Shown: positions 34,413 to 44,094, numbered from the stretch's first letter. The stretch: DNA of 64,000 bases from Colimorpha sp045597945 (GCA_045597945.1 JAZLLD010000065.1:32016-96015); one strand, 5' to 3'. The notes: a model not told the origin generated them from the sequence alone. Program-made: numbers and translations.

Positions 34413-37400
34413 ATGCATACCTCCACCAAACTGAAGCAGATAATTCTAAGAGTCATCCTCTGCTGCTGCCTAGCCTTCATCTGCACCCCAGCCAAGAGCC
34501 AAACCGTTGGCGGATATCAGTTTGAGACTGGTATCGATTCCTCGCTATGGTACAAGCTAACCGACTACGATTCGCTCTCCTACAGCGAAGCATGGGAAAT
34601 GCCTTTAAACCCGGCCGGACTTTACCTGTTGCCGTATGATATAAAACGTGTCAGCCTTGGCTTCGACTTCTTTTTCTGCAACCGATACTACAACAGTGCG
34701 TTCCCCTTTCGCAACGGCTACCTGATGTTGGATTCCCTATCGTACCTCATTCATGAATTTCGCTTTGATGGCTGGCACTATGGTTATTCTTTCACATTTG
34801 ACAGTCTCAGACCACCAATGCTGGCTCCTTTTTCTCAAACACTCCATTTTGACTACGATACCTCATGTCACATTCGCTGGCAGACATTTGGAGATCCCGG
34901 TGAGAAAGTGTTCGTCTGCGAACTACAGCTTCTAGCGGATTATGCCTATATTCATTCACTGCGAAAATTACAAATAATTCTAAACGAAGCAGATGCAAGC
35001 ATCACTTATCTTTATGGCCTAAAACTCGACACCATAGAAACCAGATCACAGATAGGGTTCTTGGGAGAAGACAACATAAAGGTTTTTGTTGATTCCAAAA
35101 CCAACACTGCCAGCACCCGGCCAGCTATCAATATCCAACTTGGCGATTGGCCCGACGCGAACCGATACTACCGCTTCACACCTGCCAACCAGCCCCTTTG
35201 CGGAGCTCCTGGCATTTTCAAGGCTTCATACGTGGGATCCACCCGGGCCAATGTGACGTGGAGTTCTTCGCACTATGACTCTATTTACACCTTTGAATAC
35301 CGCCCCGCCGGAATTGGTGCCTACTGGACCACCATCGACACCTACGACACAATTGTCCACCTCACAAACCTCACCCCCTCCACCGACTATGAATGCCGCA
35401 TCTATAATCACTGCTGCAACGGTCTCACCAGCGCGATGCCTACAACCACATTCCACACCAAGTGCATCCAAGAGGACTACAATCTAATCACTTACGACAA
35501 ATTACGCACGGATAGTGTACAATGCACTTATGGTTGGAGATATTACATAGATGGCCATATTACAACACATACATATTCCCCAGGGATATTTGACGAGTAT
35601 TATATTGACCCAGAGGACACTACTATTGTACACCCTCCTCGACACTTAGTTATCGACAGTGTAGGATTTTACGACGAACGTACAATCCACACTGCCGGCA
35701 GCCCCGGACTGCTGAAAGTGCCACCACAGCATTGCACCTCGGTTCGTTTAGGCAACTGGCAGACCGGAGGTGGAATGGAGACGATAACCTATGCCATACA
35801 AGTAGATACCAACATTTTCGACTTGCTGATTCTCAGGTATGCACTGGTGGCAGAAGACCCCAACCACGCTGACGAAGATCAGCCCCAATTCTCAATCGAC
35901 ATTACCGATAGCGAAGGCAACACTATCAACTCCTGCTATTATACTAATTTTATTTCTGGCGCAGCTAATGCAGGATGGAACATCAGCGGCACCACTTCTT
36001 GGCGCGACTGGTCGGTCATGGGCATCGACCTCACCGCCCTGCATGGCCAACTAATCAGAGTTATCTTCCACAACCACGACTGCGCTCGCGGCGGACACTT
36101 CGGCTATGCCTACTACACACTGGAGGGCAGCTTCAAACGACTGCGAGCATCCTCTTGCGGCGATAGCGAAACAAATGTTTTCTATGCACCCAAGGGCTTT
36201 TCATATTTCTGGTATAGAGAGGACAACCCCACCCAGATTATCGGCACGGCCGACTCGCTCATCGTCACCACTCCGGGCACCTACTGCTGCTATGCCACCT
36301 ATAAGAACGGTTGCGGCTTCACCCTCAAGATGACCCACGGCCCGCGCTACCCCAAAGCCGACTTCAGGATAGAGCCAATCAACGACTGCAATCAAACCTA
36401 TCATTTTGTAAACAACAGTGCCGTAGCCACCAACACAGCTCTCACGAACCTCATCAACGAGCCCTGCGAAGACTATCTATGGCGCTTTGACGACGGCACC
36501 ATCTCCAGAGAAATCAACCCGACAAAATCATTCTTGTACGGAACTCATACAGTAGAACTTGTGGCCACTCTGGCCGGAGGACAATGCCGCGACTCCATGA
36601 CCCTCACATTCACCAATCTGCACCCTTACGACACCATTGCCGACACCATGTGCTACGGCAAAAACTATGAGTTCCACGGCAAGCAGTACTCTGAGCCTGG
36701 CGATTACACCGTGACAGAAGGATGCCACAAGCACACGCTGAACCTCAGAACCTACCAAGTATTTCAGAAAGAGATTATTGACACCTTGTGCGAGGGCCAG
36801 GCCTTTATTATTGGCGACAGCGCCTATTCCGCCTCCGGCCATTATCACCACCATGAATATACAGCCGAAGGGTGCGACTCTTCCTTCCTCATCGACCTCA
36901 CCATCCGCCCCATGCCGGCAAGAGTGCCGGAGTTGTTCCAGTCGTGCGAAAAGGAAGACCCATACTACTATTTCAAAGACACTTACACACCTGCCGACAG
37001 CCAGCACAACCGCCCCAACACCCTCACGTTGTGGGATGCCGACAGCTTGCTCTACAGATGGCAGACCTCCCCGGCCGATGCACCCAAACCTTATCTCGAC
37101 AGCACCGGCCAGCTACATTTTTCTCCTAACAGATTCACTGTCTACCGCTATAGTCATTTCTACCCCGACGCTCCGGCTTGCACCGTCACCGACAGCCTCC
37201 GCCTAACCCCGGTGCCATTCATCCAGGCCAACATCGACTTCCATCCGGGTTATATAGAACCTGATAAGCTAGACTTTTGCGCCCACGACGTGAGCAATAA
37301 TGCCACCCACCGCCAATGGTTCATCAACGAAGAGCCTCAAAATGAGCTGACTGAATTTCTCTGCCACACTGCCGAACCCTTTGCCGACAGTGTGCTGGTA

Positions 37401-37733
37401 GGTCTCATCGCAGCCAACAACTCCTGTGCCGACACCACCCAAAGGGCTATCTATGTCAAGCGTATCAACATCCTCTTCCCCAACGCTTTCACCCCCACCC
37501 TGCCAACCAACAACACTTTCGGCCCTGTCTATCACGATATTGCCGATTATGAAATCTGGATTTACGACCGCCGAGGCGACTTGGTATTCCACACCACCGA
37601 CATCAACCAGCACTGGGATGGCACCCACAACGGAACACCTTGCCGCCAAGAGACTTACGTCTACTCCTGCTTCTACACCACCAAGCTGAACGACAAGCTG
37701 AAAGCCTCCGGCACAGTCACCCTCTTGAGATAA
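34413..37733 (+). CDS. Giant T9SS type B-sorted surface protein 2 (paralogue)
   Basis: A 1106-residue secreted protein colinear with its neighbour: signal peptide (ILRVILCCCLAFICTPAKS), FnIII-like module (CGAPGIFKASYVGSTRANVTW...TPSTDYECRIYNHC), the PPQHCTSVRLGNWQTGG jelly-roll region (compare PPGHCTSVRLGDLNPGA in protein 1), PKD-like LWRFDDGTISRE, DTLCEGQAF modules, and the type B sorting end ILFPNAFTPTLPTNNTFGP...YEIWIYDRRGDLVFHTTD. Every module is present in the same order, so a whole-gene tandem duplication with later divergence is clear. Co-transcribed with protein 1. Confidence 0.88.
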   Translation: MHTSTKLKQIILRVILCCCLAFICTPAKSQTVGGYQFETGIDSSLWYKLTDYDSLSYSEAWEMPLNPAGLYLLPYDIKRVSLGFDFFFCNRYYNSAFPFRNGYLMLDSLSYLIHEFRFDGWHYGYSFTFDSLRPPMLAPFSQTLHFDYDTSCHIRWQTFGDPGEKVFVCELQLLADYAYIHSLRKLQIILNEADASITYLYGLKLDTIETRSQIGFLGEDNIKVFVDSKTNTASTRPAINIQLGDWPDANRYYRFTPANQPLCGAPGIFKASYVGSTRANVTWSSSHYDSIYTFEYRPAGIGAYWTTIDTYDTIVHLTNLTPSTDYECRIYNHCCNGLTSAMPTTTFHTKCIQEDYNLITYDKLRTDSVQCTYGWRYYIDGHITTHTYSPGIFDEYYIDPEDTTIVHPPRHLVIDSVGFYDERTIHTAGSPGLLKVPPQHCTSVRLGNWQTGGGMETITYAIQVDTNIFDLLILRYALVAEDPNHADEDQPQFSIDITDSEGNTINSCYYTNFISGAANAGWNISGTTSWRDWSVMGIDLTALHGQLIRVIFHNHDCARGGHFGYAYYTLEGSFKRLRASSCGDSETNVFYAPKGFSYFWYREDNPTQIIGTADSLIVTTPGTYCCYATYKNGCGFTLKMTHGPRYPKADFRIEPINDCNQTYHFVNNSAVATNTALTNLINEPCEDYLWRFDDGTISREINPTKSFLYGTHTVELVATLAGGQCRDSMTLTFTNLHPYDTIADTMCYGKNYEFHGKQYSEPGDYTVTEGCHKHTLNLRTYQVFQKEIIDTLCEGQAFIIGDSAYSASGHYHHHEYTAEGCDSSFLIDLTIRPMPARVPELFQSCEKEDPYYYFKDTYTPADSQHNRPNTLTLWDADSLLYRWQTSPADAPKPYLDSTGQLHFSPNRFTVYRYSHFYPDAPACTVTDSLRLTPVPFIQANIDFHPGYIEPDKLDFCAHDVSNNATHRQWFINEEPQNELTEFLCHTAEPFADSVLVGLIAANNSCADTTQRAIYVKRINILFPNAFTPTLPTNNTFGPVYHDIADYEIWIYDRRGDLVFHTTDINQHWDGTHNGTPCRQETYVYSCFYTTKLNDKLKASGTVTLLR

Positions 37734-37890
37734 CTCCTTATGGCAAACCTCGGACGATGAATTTCAAGAGCAGGAAGTATACAAATTCCTCAAACCTATT
37801 ATTCGTCTGAAAAACAACGGTTGATACATCCATCCATAATTTTTTTCCATTCAGCAAATATTTCAGTGGCATTGTTCGTTTATTGGATGA

Positions 37891-38370
37891 ATGCAAGAAA
37901 AAGATTTCACACATATTGCCAAAAAACACCGCGAAGATCTCTATCGCTTTGCCATTCGCTATACTGGCGATGGTGATTCAGCTTGGGATGCCGTGCAAGA
38001 AGCCATGATAAAGTTGTGGGAACATCGCGAGGATGTTGCACAACAACAGGCCAAAGGCTATATGATCCGTGTGATGTACCGTATGCTGGTTGACCAACAT
38101 CGTAGTCAACTACGGCACAGCAACATACTATACAATCTCAAATGTGAAGATTGGTACTGCCAACACGATAACTTTGAATTGCACGACGCTCTCCAGCAAG
38201 CTCTCAACAGCCTACCCGACCAACATCGAGCAATCCTATTAATGAAAGACCTCGAAGGTTATCAATACAAAGAAATCGCCCAACTGACAGGGCTTGGAGA
38301 AATGCAAGTGGCCGGTATTTTGTACCGCGCACGAGTGAACCTAAAGAAAATATTAACCGACAATAATTGA
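37891..38370 (+). CDS. RNA polymerase sigma factor, ECF subfamily
   Basis: A 159-residue sigma-70 family factor with only regions 2 and 4. Region 2: HREDLYRFAIRYTGDGDSAWDAVQEAMIKLWEH. Region 4 helix-turn-helix: LNSLPDQHRAILLMKDLEGYQYKEIAQLTGLGEMQVAGILYRARVNLKKIL. It is followed after 6 nt by a one-helix membrane protein that is the likely anti-sigma factor. Target promoters cannot be inferred here, but the downstream outer-membrane protein is a candidate regulon member. Confidence 0.9.
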   Translation: MQEKDFTHIAKKHREDLYRFAIRYTGDGDSAWDAVQEAMIKLWEHREDVAQQQAKGYMIRVMYRMLVDQHRSQLRHSNILYNLKCEDWYCQHDNFELHDALQQALNSLPDQHRAILLMKDLEGYQYKEIAQLTGLGEMQVAGILYRARVNLKKILTDNN

Positions 38371-38376
38371 GCTACC

Positions 38377-39093
38377 ATGGATACTATCAACAGAAACAAC
38401 TACGAAGCATACCTTTACCTATACCAGGAAGGTGAATTGGACGCCCAAGGCAGAGAAGCGGTGGAAGATTTCTTGTCGCAAAATCCTGATATCAAGGCCG
38501 AGATGGAGCAGTTTTATGACCCCGAGTTGGTGGTGACGGCCCAACCACCCAAGAAGCGCATCGCATTTGTCCCTTGGCAATGGACGGCTGCCGCTTGTAT
38601 GGCTTTGGTTGTCGGCGGTGTAGCTTGGCATTCTATGGGGGACCCACAACCCACTACCACTCCCGACAGACCTACAGCTATCATTGCACAAACATCCCCG
38701 CAAGAGAGTCTGCAACCAACATCCGCCACAGTGCAGGAGATTGAGTATAAGACCAAGAAAGTCAAATCTGTACAAAAGCCACACGCGATTGCCGAAGTCA
38801 GTACTTTCGACACAATGCCCTTGATTGCCGAGAACCATATTGAAAACATTACCGAGCCAGTTGAAGTGCCCTTGACAGCAGAGTCCGCACAACCCATCAT
38901 CATCTACACCAATAAGTTGGCACAGGTCAACGAAGTCCGCAATGTGAACTACCTTGCCCAAGAAACCTTCACCGGACAAGAATATTTTCAAAGCGATAGA
39001 TACAGTCCCATACTCCAGTTTGCTGAAAGTGTGTCCGAACAAGCCCGGCAGTATAGTCAACAAGTAATACAAAACATAGCAAAAGTATTCTAA
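38377..39093 (+). CDS. Putative anti-sigma factor, single-span membrane protein
   Basis: A 238-residue protein. The N-terminal ~55 residues (NYEAYLYLYQEGELDAQGREAVEDFLSQNPDIKAEM) resemble the cytoplasmic helical anti-sigma segment common in Bacteroidota, where no zinc ligands are kept. One membrane helix follows (about residues 66-85, WQWTAAACMALVVGGVAWH), then a Thr/Pro-rich periplasmic part of ~150 residues. It sits 6 nt after the sigma gene and 18 nt before the next gene. The role is inferred from layout; no FecR domain is visible. Confidence 0.65.
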   Translation: MDTINRNNYEAYLYLYQEGELDAQGREAVEDFLSQNPDIKAEMEQFYDPELVVTAQPPKKRIAFVPWQWTAAACMALVVGGVAWHSMGDPQPTTTPDRPTAIIAQTSPQESLQPTSATVQEIEYKTKKVKSVQKPHAIAEVSTFDTMPLIAENHIENITEPVEVPLTAESAQPIIIYTNKLAQVNEVRNVNYLAQETFTGQEYFQSDRYSPILQFAESVSEQARQYSQQVIQNIAKVF

Positions 39094-39111
39094 TTCTAAA
39101 AACATAATTCT

Positions 39112-40263
39112 ATGAAAAAAGCATTTTTCACCATCATGCTAATGGCATTCTCGCTGGGCCTATTTGCCCAACAGACTATCACTTACCGACAGGATTTGCA
39201 GCAAGAATTACAATCATTTGTAGTGTCTGGCAGTTGCATCATCAAGTTGCTTTCCGCACCTGAGAACAACTACATCCAGTACAAATCCACTGTTCCGCCA
39301 GCTTTGACTCAGTCTGACCTTGAGTCCATGTCCGACGATTTGGTAAGCACCATGGTGACCATTGAGGGCAACAAACTCACCACCACAGCCGCAGCCAATG
39401 GCAAGACTATCACGGTGGGCACCACCGCCAAAACACTGGAATTTGACGTCCGTGGCGATGCCATGATCCTCTACAAAGACAAGGTCTATTCCTCATGCAA
39501 GGCCATGGTGACTGAAGGCGATAACGTTGAGGAGGGCGAGATGAAGCCCCAACGAACCTGGCAAGGACTGACGAAATATGATTTTGCCCAACGTTTTCAC
39601 GACGACTTTTTCTTTGGCCCCAGCAATATGTTAGGACTCTCTGATGGAATAAGTAATCCATTGATTGATAGTAAAAAATCCACATCTCTCAGTTGGCAGT
39701 TGAGTTACGACCTCTATCGAGATGAGCAGTTTGCGGCCGGTATTGGTGTGCAGTGGATTGATACCAAAACCTATAAACTCAAACAACCTTATGTGATTAC
39801 AGAACCACACGGCCTTTCTGCACCCGCCTTGCCGGAGCACTACAACGAACCATCCAATTGGGGAACAACCATAAACACAGTCTCATTTGGCATGCCTCTC
39901 CAGTTTTCTTATTACCCTACTAAGAAGAGTGGCAGTCGCATGTATCTCCAATTAGAAATCATCCCTACGATTACTTGGGGTGGCTCGATTATCAATGAGT
40001 ATAAGAAAAGTGTGGATGGAACTGATTATACCATTACTGAGAGGCGAGACCTTCCTTATAATATGTTCACCTGCACAGGTCGGTTGAGTGCCAACTGGGG
40101 TGTGGTGGGTGTGTATGTGGAGCATAGCATTACCCCAGTTACGAATCTGAAATTAGACGACAAACTGTCCAATCTTATCTACGGAACCACTGGTCACAGC
40201 ATCCGTCCATCATGTTTCGCAGTCGGCATCCGTATCAACCTGCTGGAAACTTTATTAAACTAA
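39112..40263 (+). CDS. Hypothetical outer membrane protein of the sigma-factor operon
   Basis: A 383-residue secreted protein (signal MKKAFFTIMLMAFSLGLFAQ). Residues ~20-150 form a beta-rich domain with a repeated short-strand pattern like adhesin/autotransporter domains of the DUF2807 kind (weak). Residues ~170-383 have amphipathic strands (LSWQLSYDLYRDEQFAAGIG, MYLQLEIIPTITWGG, GVVGVYVEHSI) typical of a small beta-barrel, ending FAVGIRINLLETLLN. Last gene of the ECF operon, probably its stress output. Function unknown. Confidence 0.7.
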   Translation: MKKAFFTIMLMAFSLGLFAQQTITYRQDLQQELQSFVVSGSCIIKLLSAPENNYIQYKSTVPPALTQSDLESMSDDLVSTMVTIEGNKLTTTAAANGKTITVGTTAKTLEFDVRGDAMILYKDKVYSSCKAMVTEGDNVEEGEMKPQRTWQGLTKYDFAQRFHDDFFFGPSNMLGLSDGISNPLIDSKKSTSLSWQLSYDLYRDEQFAAGIGVQWIDTKTYKLKQPYVITEPHGLSAPALPEHYNEPSNWGTTINTVSFGMPLQFSYYPTKKSGSRMYLQLEIIPTITWGGSIINEYKKSVDGTDYTITERRDLPYNMFTCTGRLSANWGVVGVYVEHSITPVTNLKLDDKLSNLIYGTTGHSIRPSCFAVGIRINLLETLLN

Positions 40264-40287
40264 TTGTGTCTACCCTGAGATATTAAA

Positions 40288-40320
40288 AAACGGTGAACAG
40301 CCGACTGCTGTTCACCGTTT
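40288..40320. terminator. Bidirectional terminator between the ECF operon and the TrmH gene
   Basis: AAACGGTGAACAGC (40288-40301) and GCTGTTCACCGTTT (40307-40320) form a perfect 14-bp stem with a 5-nt loop. On the minus strand it is followed by a T6 run, making it a strong terminator for trmH; on the plus strand the tail is weaker. Confidence 0.85.
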
Positions 40321-40321
40321 C

Positions 40322-40873
40322 CTATTCACAATTCACTAACTTAAACATCTCCCAAATCACGATGGCGGCGGCACAACTGATATTCAGCGAATGCTTGGTG
40401 CCAAACTGGGGGATTTCTATGCTGCCGTCGCAGAGGGGCAGCAGCTCTTCCTGCACGCCTTCCACTTCGTTACCGAAGATGATGGCGATTTTGGGTTGAT
40501 TTGTTGATTTGTTGATTTGTTGATTTGAGAGTTGGTCTAATTTGATACTGTCGTCCACCTGCTCAATGGCAAATACCTTATAGCCTTGCGCTTTCAGTTC
40601 CTTCACACAGTCTATCGTCTCCTCATAGTACTGCCAGGCCACACTGTCCTCGGCGCCGAGTGCGGTCTTGTGGATATCGCGGTGAGGAGGTGTGGAGCAG
40701 ATGCCACAAAGGGCAATCTTTTCCACGCGGAAAGCGTCTGAGGTGCGGAACACCGAGCCTATGTTGTTCTGGCTGCGCACGTTGTCCAGCACCACAGTGA
40801 GGGGTGTTTTCTCAGCCTCTTTGAACTCATCCACGCTGATGCGGTTGAGCTCGTCCATCGAAAGTTTCTTCAT
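40322..40873 (-). CDS. TrmH/SpoU family RNA 2'-O-methyltransferase
   Basis: A 183-residue SPOUT-fold methyltransferase that 2'-O-methylates a tRNA or rRNA ribose using SAM. Motif 1 NNIGSVFRTSDAF, motif 2 IIFGNEVEGV, motif 3 SLNISCAAAIVIWE are all present. Between EQVDDSIKLD and KIAIIFGNE there is an extra QLSNQQINKSTNQP encoded by four exact TTGATTTG 8-mers (reverse strand), not part of the family. The last residues (LVNCE) are encoded by a GTGAATT heptamer. The start overlaps the sufB stop by 4 nt, so it is translationally coupled. Confidence 0.88.
   Translation of the reverse strand: MKKLSMDELNRISVDEFKEAEKTPLTVVLDNVRSQNNIGSVFRTSDAFRVEKIALCGICSTPPHRDIHKTALGAEDSVAWQYYEETIDCVKELKAQGYKVFAIEQVDDSIKLDQLSNQQINKSTNQPKIAIIFGNEVEGVQEELLPLCDGSIEIPQFGTKHSLNISCAAAIVIWEMFKLVNCE
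40496..40527. repeat. 8-bp tandem repeat inside the TrmH gene
   Basis: TTGATTTG repeated four times with no mismatch. One unit more or less would shift the frame. Confidence 0.9.
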
Positions 40874-42318
40874 CCTACACTGCCCTCCAAACTGATGCTG
40901 AGCAGTTTCTGAGCCTCGACGGCAAATTCCATAGGCAGTTTTTTCAGCACATCCTTTGCATAGCCGTTAACAATCAGCCCCACAGCGCTCTCGGGAGAGA
41001 TGCCGCGCTGCTGGCAGTAGAAGAGCTGATCCTCGCTGATCTTGCTTGTCGTGGCTTCATGCTCGAGGATGGCGGTGCTGTTGTTGGCCTTGATGTAGGG
41101 CCAGGTGTGTGCGCCGCAGGTGTCGCCCAGCAGCAACGAGTCGCACTGCGAATAGTTGCGGGCGTTCTCGGCACTCTTATTCACCTGAACAAGACCGCGA
41201 TAGCTGTTCTGACTATGGCCAGCGCTGATGCCCTTCGACATGATGGTCGAGCGGGTGTTCTTACCAATATGGATCATCTTGGTGCCGGTATCGGCCTGCT
41301 GGTAGTTGTTGGTGACGGCCACGCTGTAGAACTCGGCGGTGCTGTCGTCGCCTTGCAAGATGCAGCTGGGATATTTCCATGTGACGGCGCTGCCGGTCTC
41401 CACCTGAGTCCAAGAGATCTTGGAGTGCGAGCCCTTGCAGATGCCGCGCTTGGTAACGAAATTGTAGATACCGCCCTTGCCGTCCTTGTCGCCGGGATAC
41501 CAGTTCTGCACGGTGCTGTATTTCACCTCGGCATCCTTGAGCGCTACAATCTCCACGATAGCGGCATGAAGCTGGTTTTCATCGCGCTGGGGAGCGGTGC
41601 AACCTTCCATATACGAGACATAAGCCTCCTCGTCGGCGATAATCAGGGTGCGTTCAAACTGACCGGTGCCCTTGGCATTGATGCGGAAATAGCTACTCAG
41701 CTCCACTGGGCAGCGGACACCCTTGGGAATGTAGCAGAAAGAGCCGTCGCTGAACACAGCCGAGTTGAGTGCGGCAAAGAAATTATCGCTGCTGGGCACC
41801 ACCGAGCCAAGATACTGCTTCACCAGGTCGGGGTGTTTCTGCACGGCCTCGCTGATGGGACAGAAGATAATGCCTTGTTCTTCAAGGATTTTCTGCGAAG
41901 TGGTCTTCACCGACACCGAGTCCATGATAGCGTCGTAGGCCACACCGGCCAGCTCCTTCTGCTCACGCAGAGGGATGCCCAACTTGTCGAAGGTGGCCAG
42001 GAGCTCGGGGTCCACCTCGTCCAGACTTTTCTTCTTTTCCTGCTGTTTGGGTGCGGCATAATAGATGATGTCCTGATAGTCAACCTTTTCGTAATTCAGA
42101 TGCCCCCACTCGGGCTCTTCCATAGTCTGCCATTTGCGAAAAGCCTTCAGGCGGAACTCAAGCAGCCACTCGGGTTCATTCTTTTTTTGCGAAATGAGGC
42201 GGATGACATCCTCATTCAAGCCCTTGCCGATAGTGTCGGTGTCAATATTTGTGACGAAGCCCCACTTGTATTCCTCGTTGGTAACTTCTTGTATGATATT
42301 ATTTTGTTCGTCTGCCAT
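40870..42318 (-). CDS. sufB: Fe-S cluster assembly protein SufB
   Basis: A 482-residue scaffold of the SUF iron-sulfur assembly system. Start MADEQNNIIQ at 42318; the frame runs 8 residues further into AT-rich leader. Family features: the N-terminal YKWGFVTNIDTDTI, CYIPKGVRCPVELSSYFRIN, the core beta-helix, YMEGCTAPQRDE, QNWYPGD and the conserved C-terminal CDSLLLGDTCGAHTWPYI with the scaffold cysteine and nearby His. sufC, sufD and sufS are not adjacent; the next gene is a TrmH methyltransferase overlapping by 4 nt. Confidence 0.95.
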   Translation of the reverse strand: MADEQNNIIQEVTNEEYKWGFVTNIDTDTIGKGLNEDVIRLISQKKNEPEWLLEFRLKAFRKWQTMEEPEWGHLNYEKVDYQDIIYYAAPKQQEKKKSLDEVDPELLATFDKLGIPLREQKELAGVAYDAIMDSVSVKTTSQKILEEQGIIFCPISEAVQKHPDLVKQYLGSVVPSSDNFFAALNSAVFSDGSFCYIPKGVRCPVELSSYFRINAKGTGQFERTLIIADEEAYVSYMEGCTAPQRDENQLHAAIVEIVALKDAEVKYSTVQNWYPGDKDGKGGIYNFVTKRGICKGSHSKISWTQVETGSAVTWKYPSCILQGDDSTAEFYSVAVTNNYQQADTGTKMIHIGKNTRSTIMSKGISAGHSQNSYRGLVQVNKSAENARNYSQCDSLLLGDTCGAHTWPYIKANNSTAILEHEATTSKISEDQLFYCQQRGISPESAVGLIVNGYAKDVLKKLPMEFAVEAQKLLSISLEGSVG

Positions 42319-42346
42319 AATATATATACATATTAAATGCAAAATG

Positions 42347-42354
42347 CAAAGATA
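42347..42354 (-). promoter_or_regulatory. -7 element of sufB
   Basis: CAAAGATA (TATCTTTG on minus) in ATGCAAAGATACGA, 29 nt upstream of the start. Confidence 0.6.
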
Positions 42355-43063
42355 CGAAAAAATAATTGATTATTAATAAATGATGTGCCGGCGCGGTATA
42401 AATATGTCTTCCGCCATTGCCAACAGCCGCCACACCGATTCGCCATATTTCAACCCCAAGTTATTAATTATTGGCAACTTCCATAAGGTTCAATGGACTT
42501 TTCGAAAATCTAGAATGACGATTCTATATCTGCGACAAATCATCCAAAAGTGAGCATCATCAATAAATTGAATATAAAACAACTATTATTCAAACGATTG
42601 CATATATGCAATCTCACCACAATAACTGTCTGCCACATCAGTTCAACCATAAATCTAGAATCACCTAACACATTGATTACACACAGATGTGCACAATGCT
42701 GCAAAAATCCATTCTAGATTCTATATCTTGGTGTTTCATACAATCTTTGTACACCCCATGTAGGTCCGCTCCACCAAGCGAACCTACCCCGTAGAATCAA
42801 CGGAGCTACAGCGGAGTCTCAGCGAGCCAACACTCAATCTACAGCCACGCACAAGTTGGTATGTTTCTGAGATTAAAGGCAAATCCAGAAGATAAAGTTA
42901 TTCCTCCTCGGATATAATAATCATCACCGCCCTCGGTGCTTCTATCAACTTCGGAAATGGAATAATAGCGATAATTTACGAACTTCATATAATCAATTAA
43001 ATAGAAGGTGTTTTCACTTATCAAAATCCAACATCTCTTGATGTGACTTGAGCGCATCCACCA
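42355..43063. other. Gap between sufB and the membrane protein gene
   Basis: About 700 nt without a supported gene. It contains three TCTAGAAT/ATTCTAGA motifs (near 42508, 42653 and 42713), two GATTCTATATCT copies, and a short minus-strand ORF at 42839-43057 (72 residues) of unknown meaning. A frame beginning MVDALKSHQEMLDFDK just after the next gene's stop suggests a decayed gene. Confidence 0.45.
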
Positions 43064-43951
43064 TCAATTACGCTTTGACTTTTTTAAGTTTCTGAACTTC
43101 TGCTCCTTTTCCTGCCGGTAGGCGGCATCCCAATCCTGAGGACCGACGGCACCACCTTCGAAGAGGAAAAATGTGCTGTCATTATAACGGATAGGTATTC
43201 CCCAAGTGCTGGTTACTGTGTCTACTTGAGCTTCATCGAAAAGTATGAAGCTGTACAGCCCGAAGCCACGACGCTGGAATAGGATAGTGCTGGAATGTCG
43301 GTTATAAACTTTTGTCGCATAGAGTATAGTACTGGTTTGTTGGCTCTTATCGATTTCTATCCCAATGCAGTTGCATCGCCGCACCAGCTTGCGTATAGTG
43401 GCTAATTCCTCTGGAGTAAGGCCTGGGGTCTGAATAATTTCATAAGACAGCGCATCCTTATATGCTACTGAGGACAGATGACTATTTTCCCATTCAAGTC
43501 GGAGAATACAGTTGGAGTCGCAGGCCTGATAGGTATAGTCAACCAACTCCTTCATGTCAGCCGAGTGTTTCTCGTAAGTCTTGGCCATATAGTCGGCTAT
43601 GTCGCGATGGCCCGGACTATAGCAAGTTGATGCCAGGATCAATATAGTAGCCACGCAACCCCATCTAAGCCACTTCCAAGCCTTATCTTTCTGGGACCAC
43701 GACATCACGAACCCCACCAGCCAAAGGATAATACACGGGGCGACTATCCAAATTAACCCAAGAAATACGAAGACAAATATTGTATCATTTACCTTTCCAA
43801 CCCATTCAATTATGCCGAGGATGGCAAGCAGTATGGTGATGAGCCAGGTTGCATAGCGCATGAATATAAGCGTTTTTCTCCTATTGGAGGTGTTGGCCGT
43901 GCTGACTGACGCTATGGGCTTGCGCCCTGCTTTGTATTTGTTCCACTTCAT
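43064..43951 (-). CDS. Hypothetical membrane protein
   Basis: A 295-residue protein with three predicted membrane helices in the first ~110 residues (about 32-52, 58-80 and 95-110) and a ~180-residue soluble tail. The tail has TPGLTPEELATIRKLVRRCNCIGIEID and GFGLYSFILFDEAQVDTVTSTWG. No family recognised; AT-rich relative to its neighbours, so possibly acquired. A long gap lies downstream. Confidence 0.65.
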   Translation of the reverse strand: MKWNKYKAGRKPIASVSTANTSNRRKTLIFMRYATWLITILLAILGIIEWVGKVNDTIFVFVFLGLIWIVAPCIILWLVGFVMSWSQKDKAWKWLRWGCVATILILASTCYSPGHRDIADYMAKTYEKHSADMKELVDYTYQACDSNCILRLEWENSHLSSVAYKDALSYEIIQTPGLTPEELATIRKLVRRCNCIGIEIDKSQQTSTILYATKVYNRHSSTILFQRRGFGLYSFILFDEAQVDTVTSTWGIPIRYNDSTFFLFEGGAVGPQDWDAAYRQEKEQKFRNLKKSKRN

Positions 43952-44094
43952 ATCCTAATACCTGCTGGCTGAATTAATTTGTTGCCAATTTCTTCCTTAA
44001 AAAGTTGTGTATGTCAATATTTTTGGGGATGTGAATCAATTTATTACAAACGGCTATCGACATGCACAACTTTCATGCAAAAAATAAATAGGCT

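Noticed and set aside
42839..43057. 72-residue minus-strand ORF after the membrane protein gene
   Set aside because: No family, and a different frame gives the more protein-like start MVDALKSHQEML with an early stop; kept only as a possible decayed gene.
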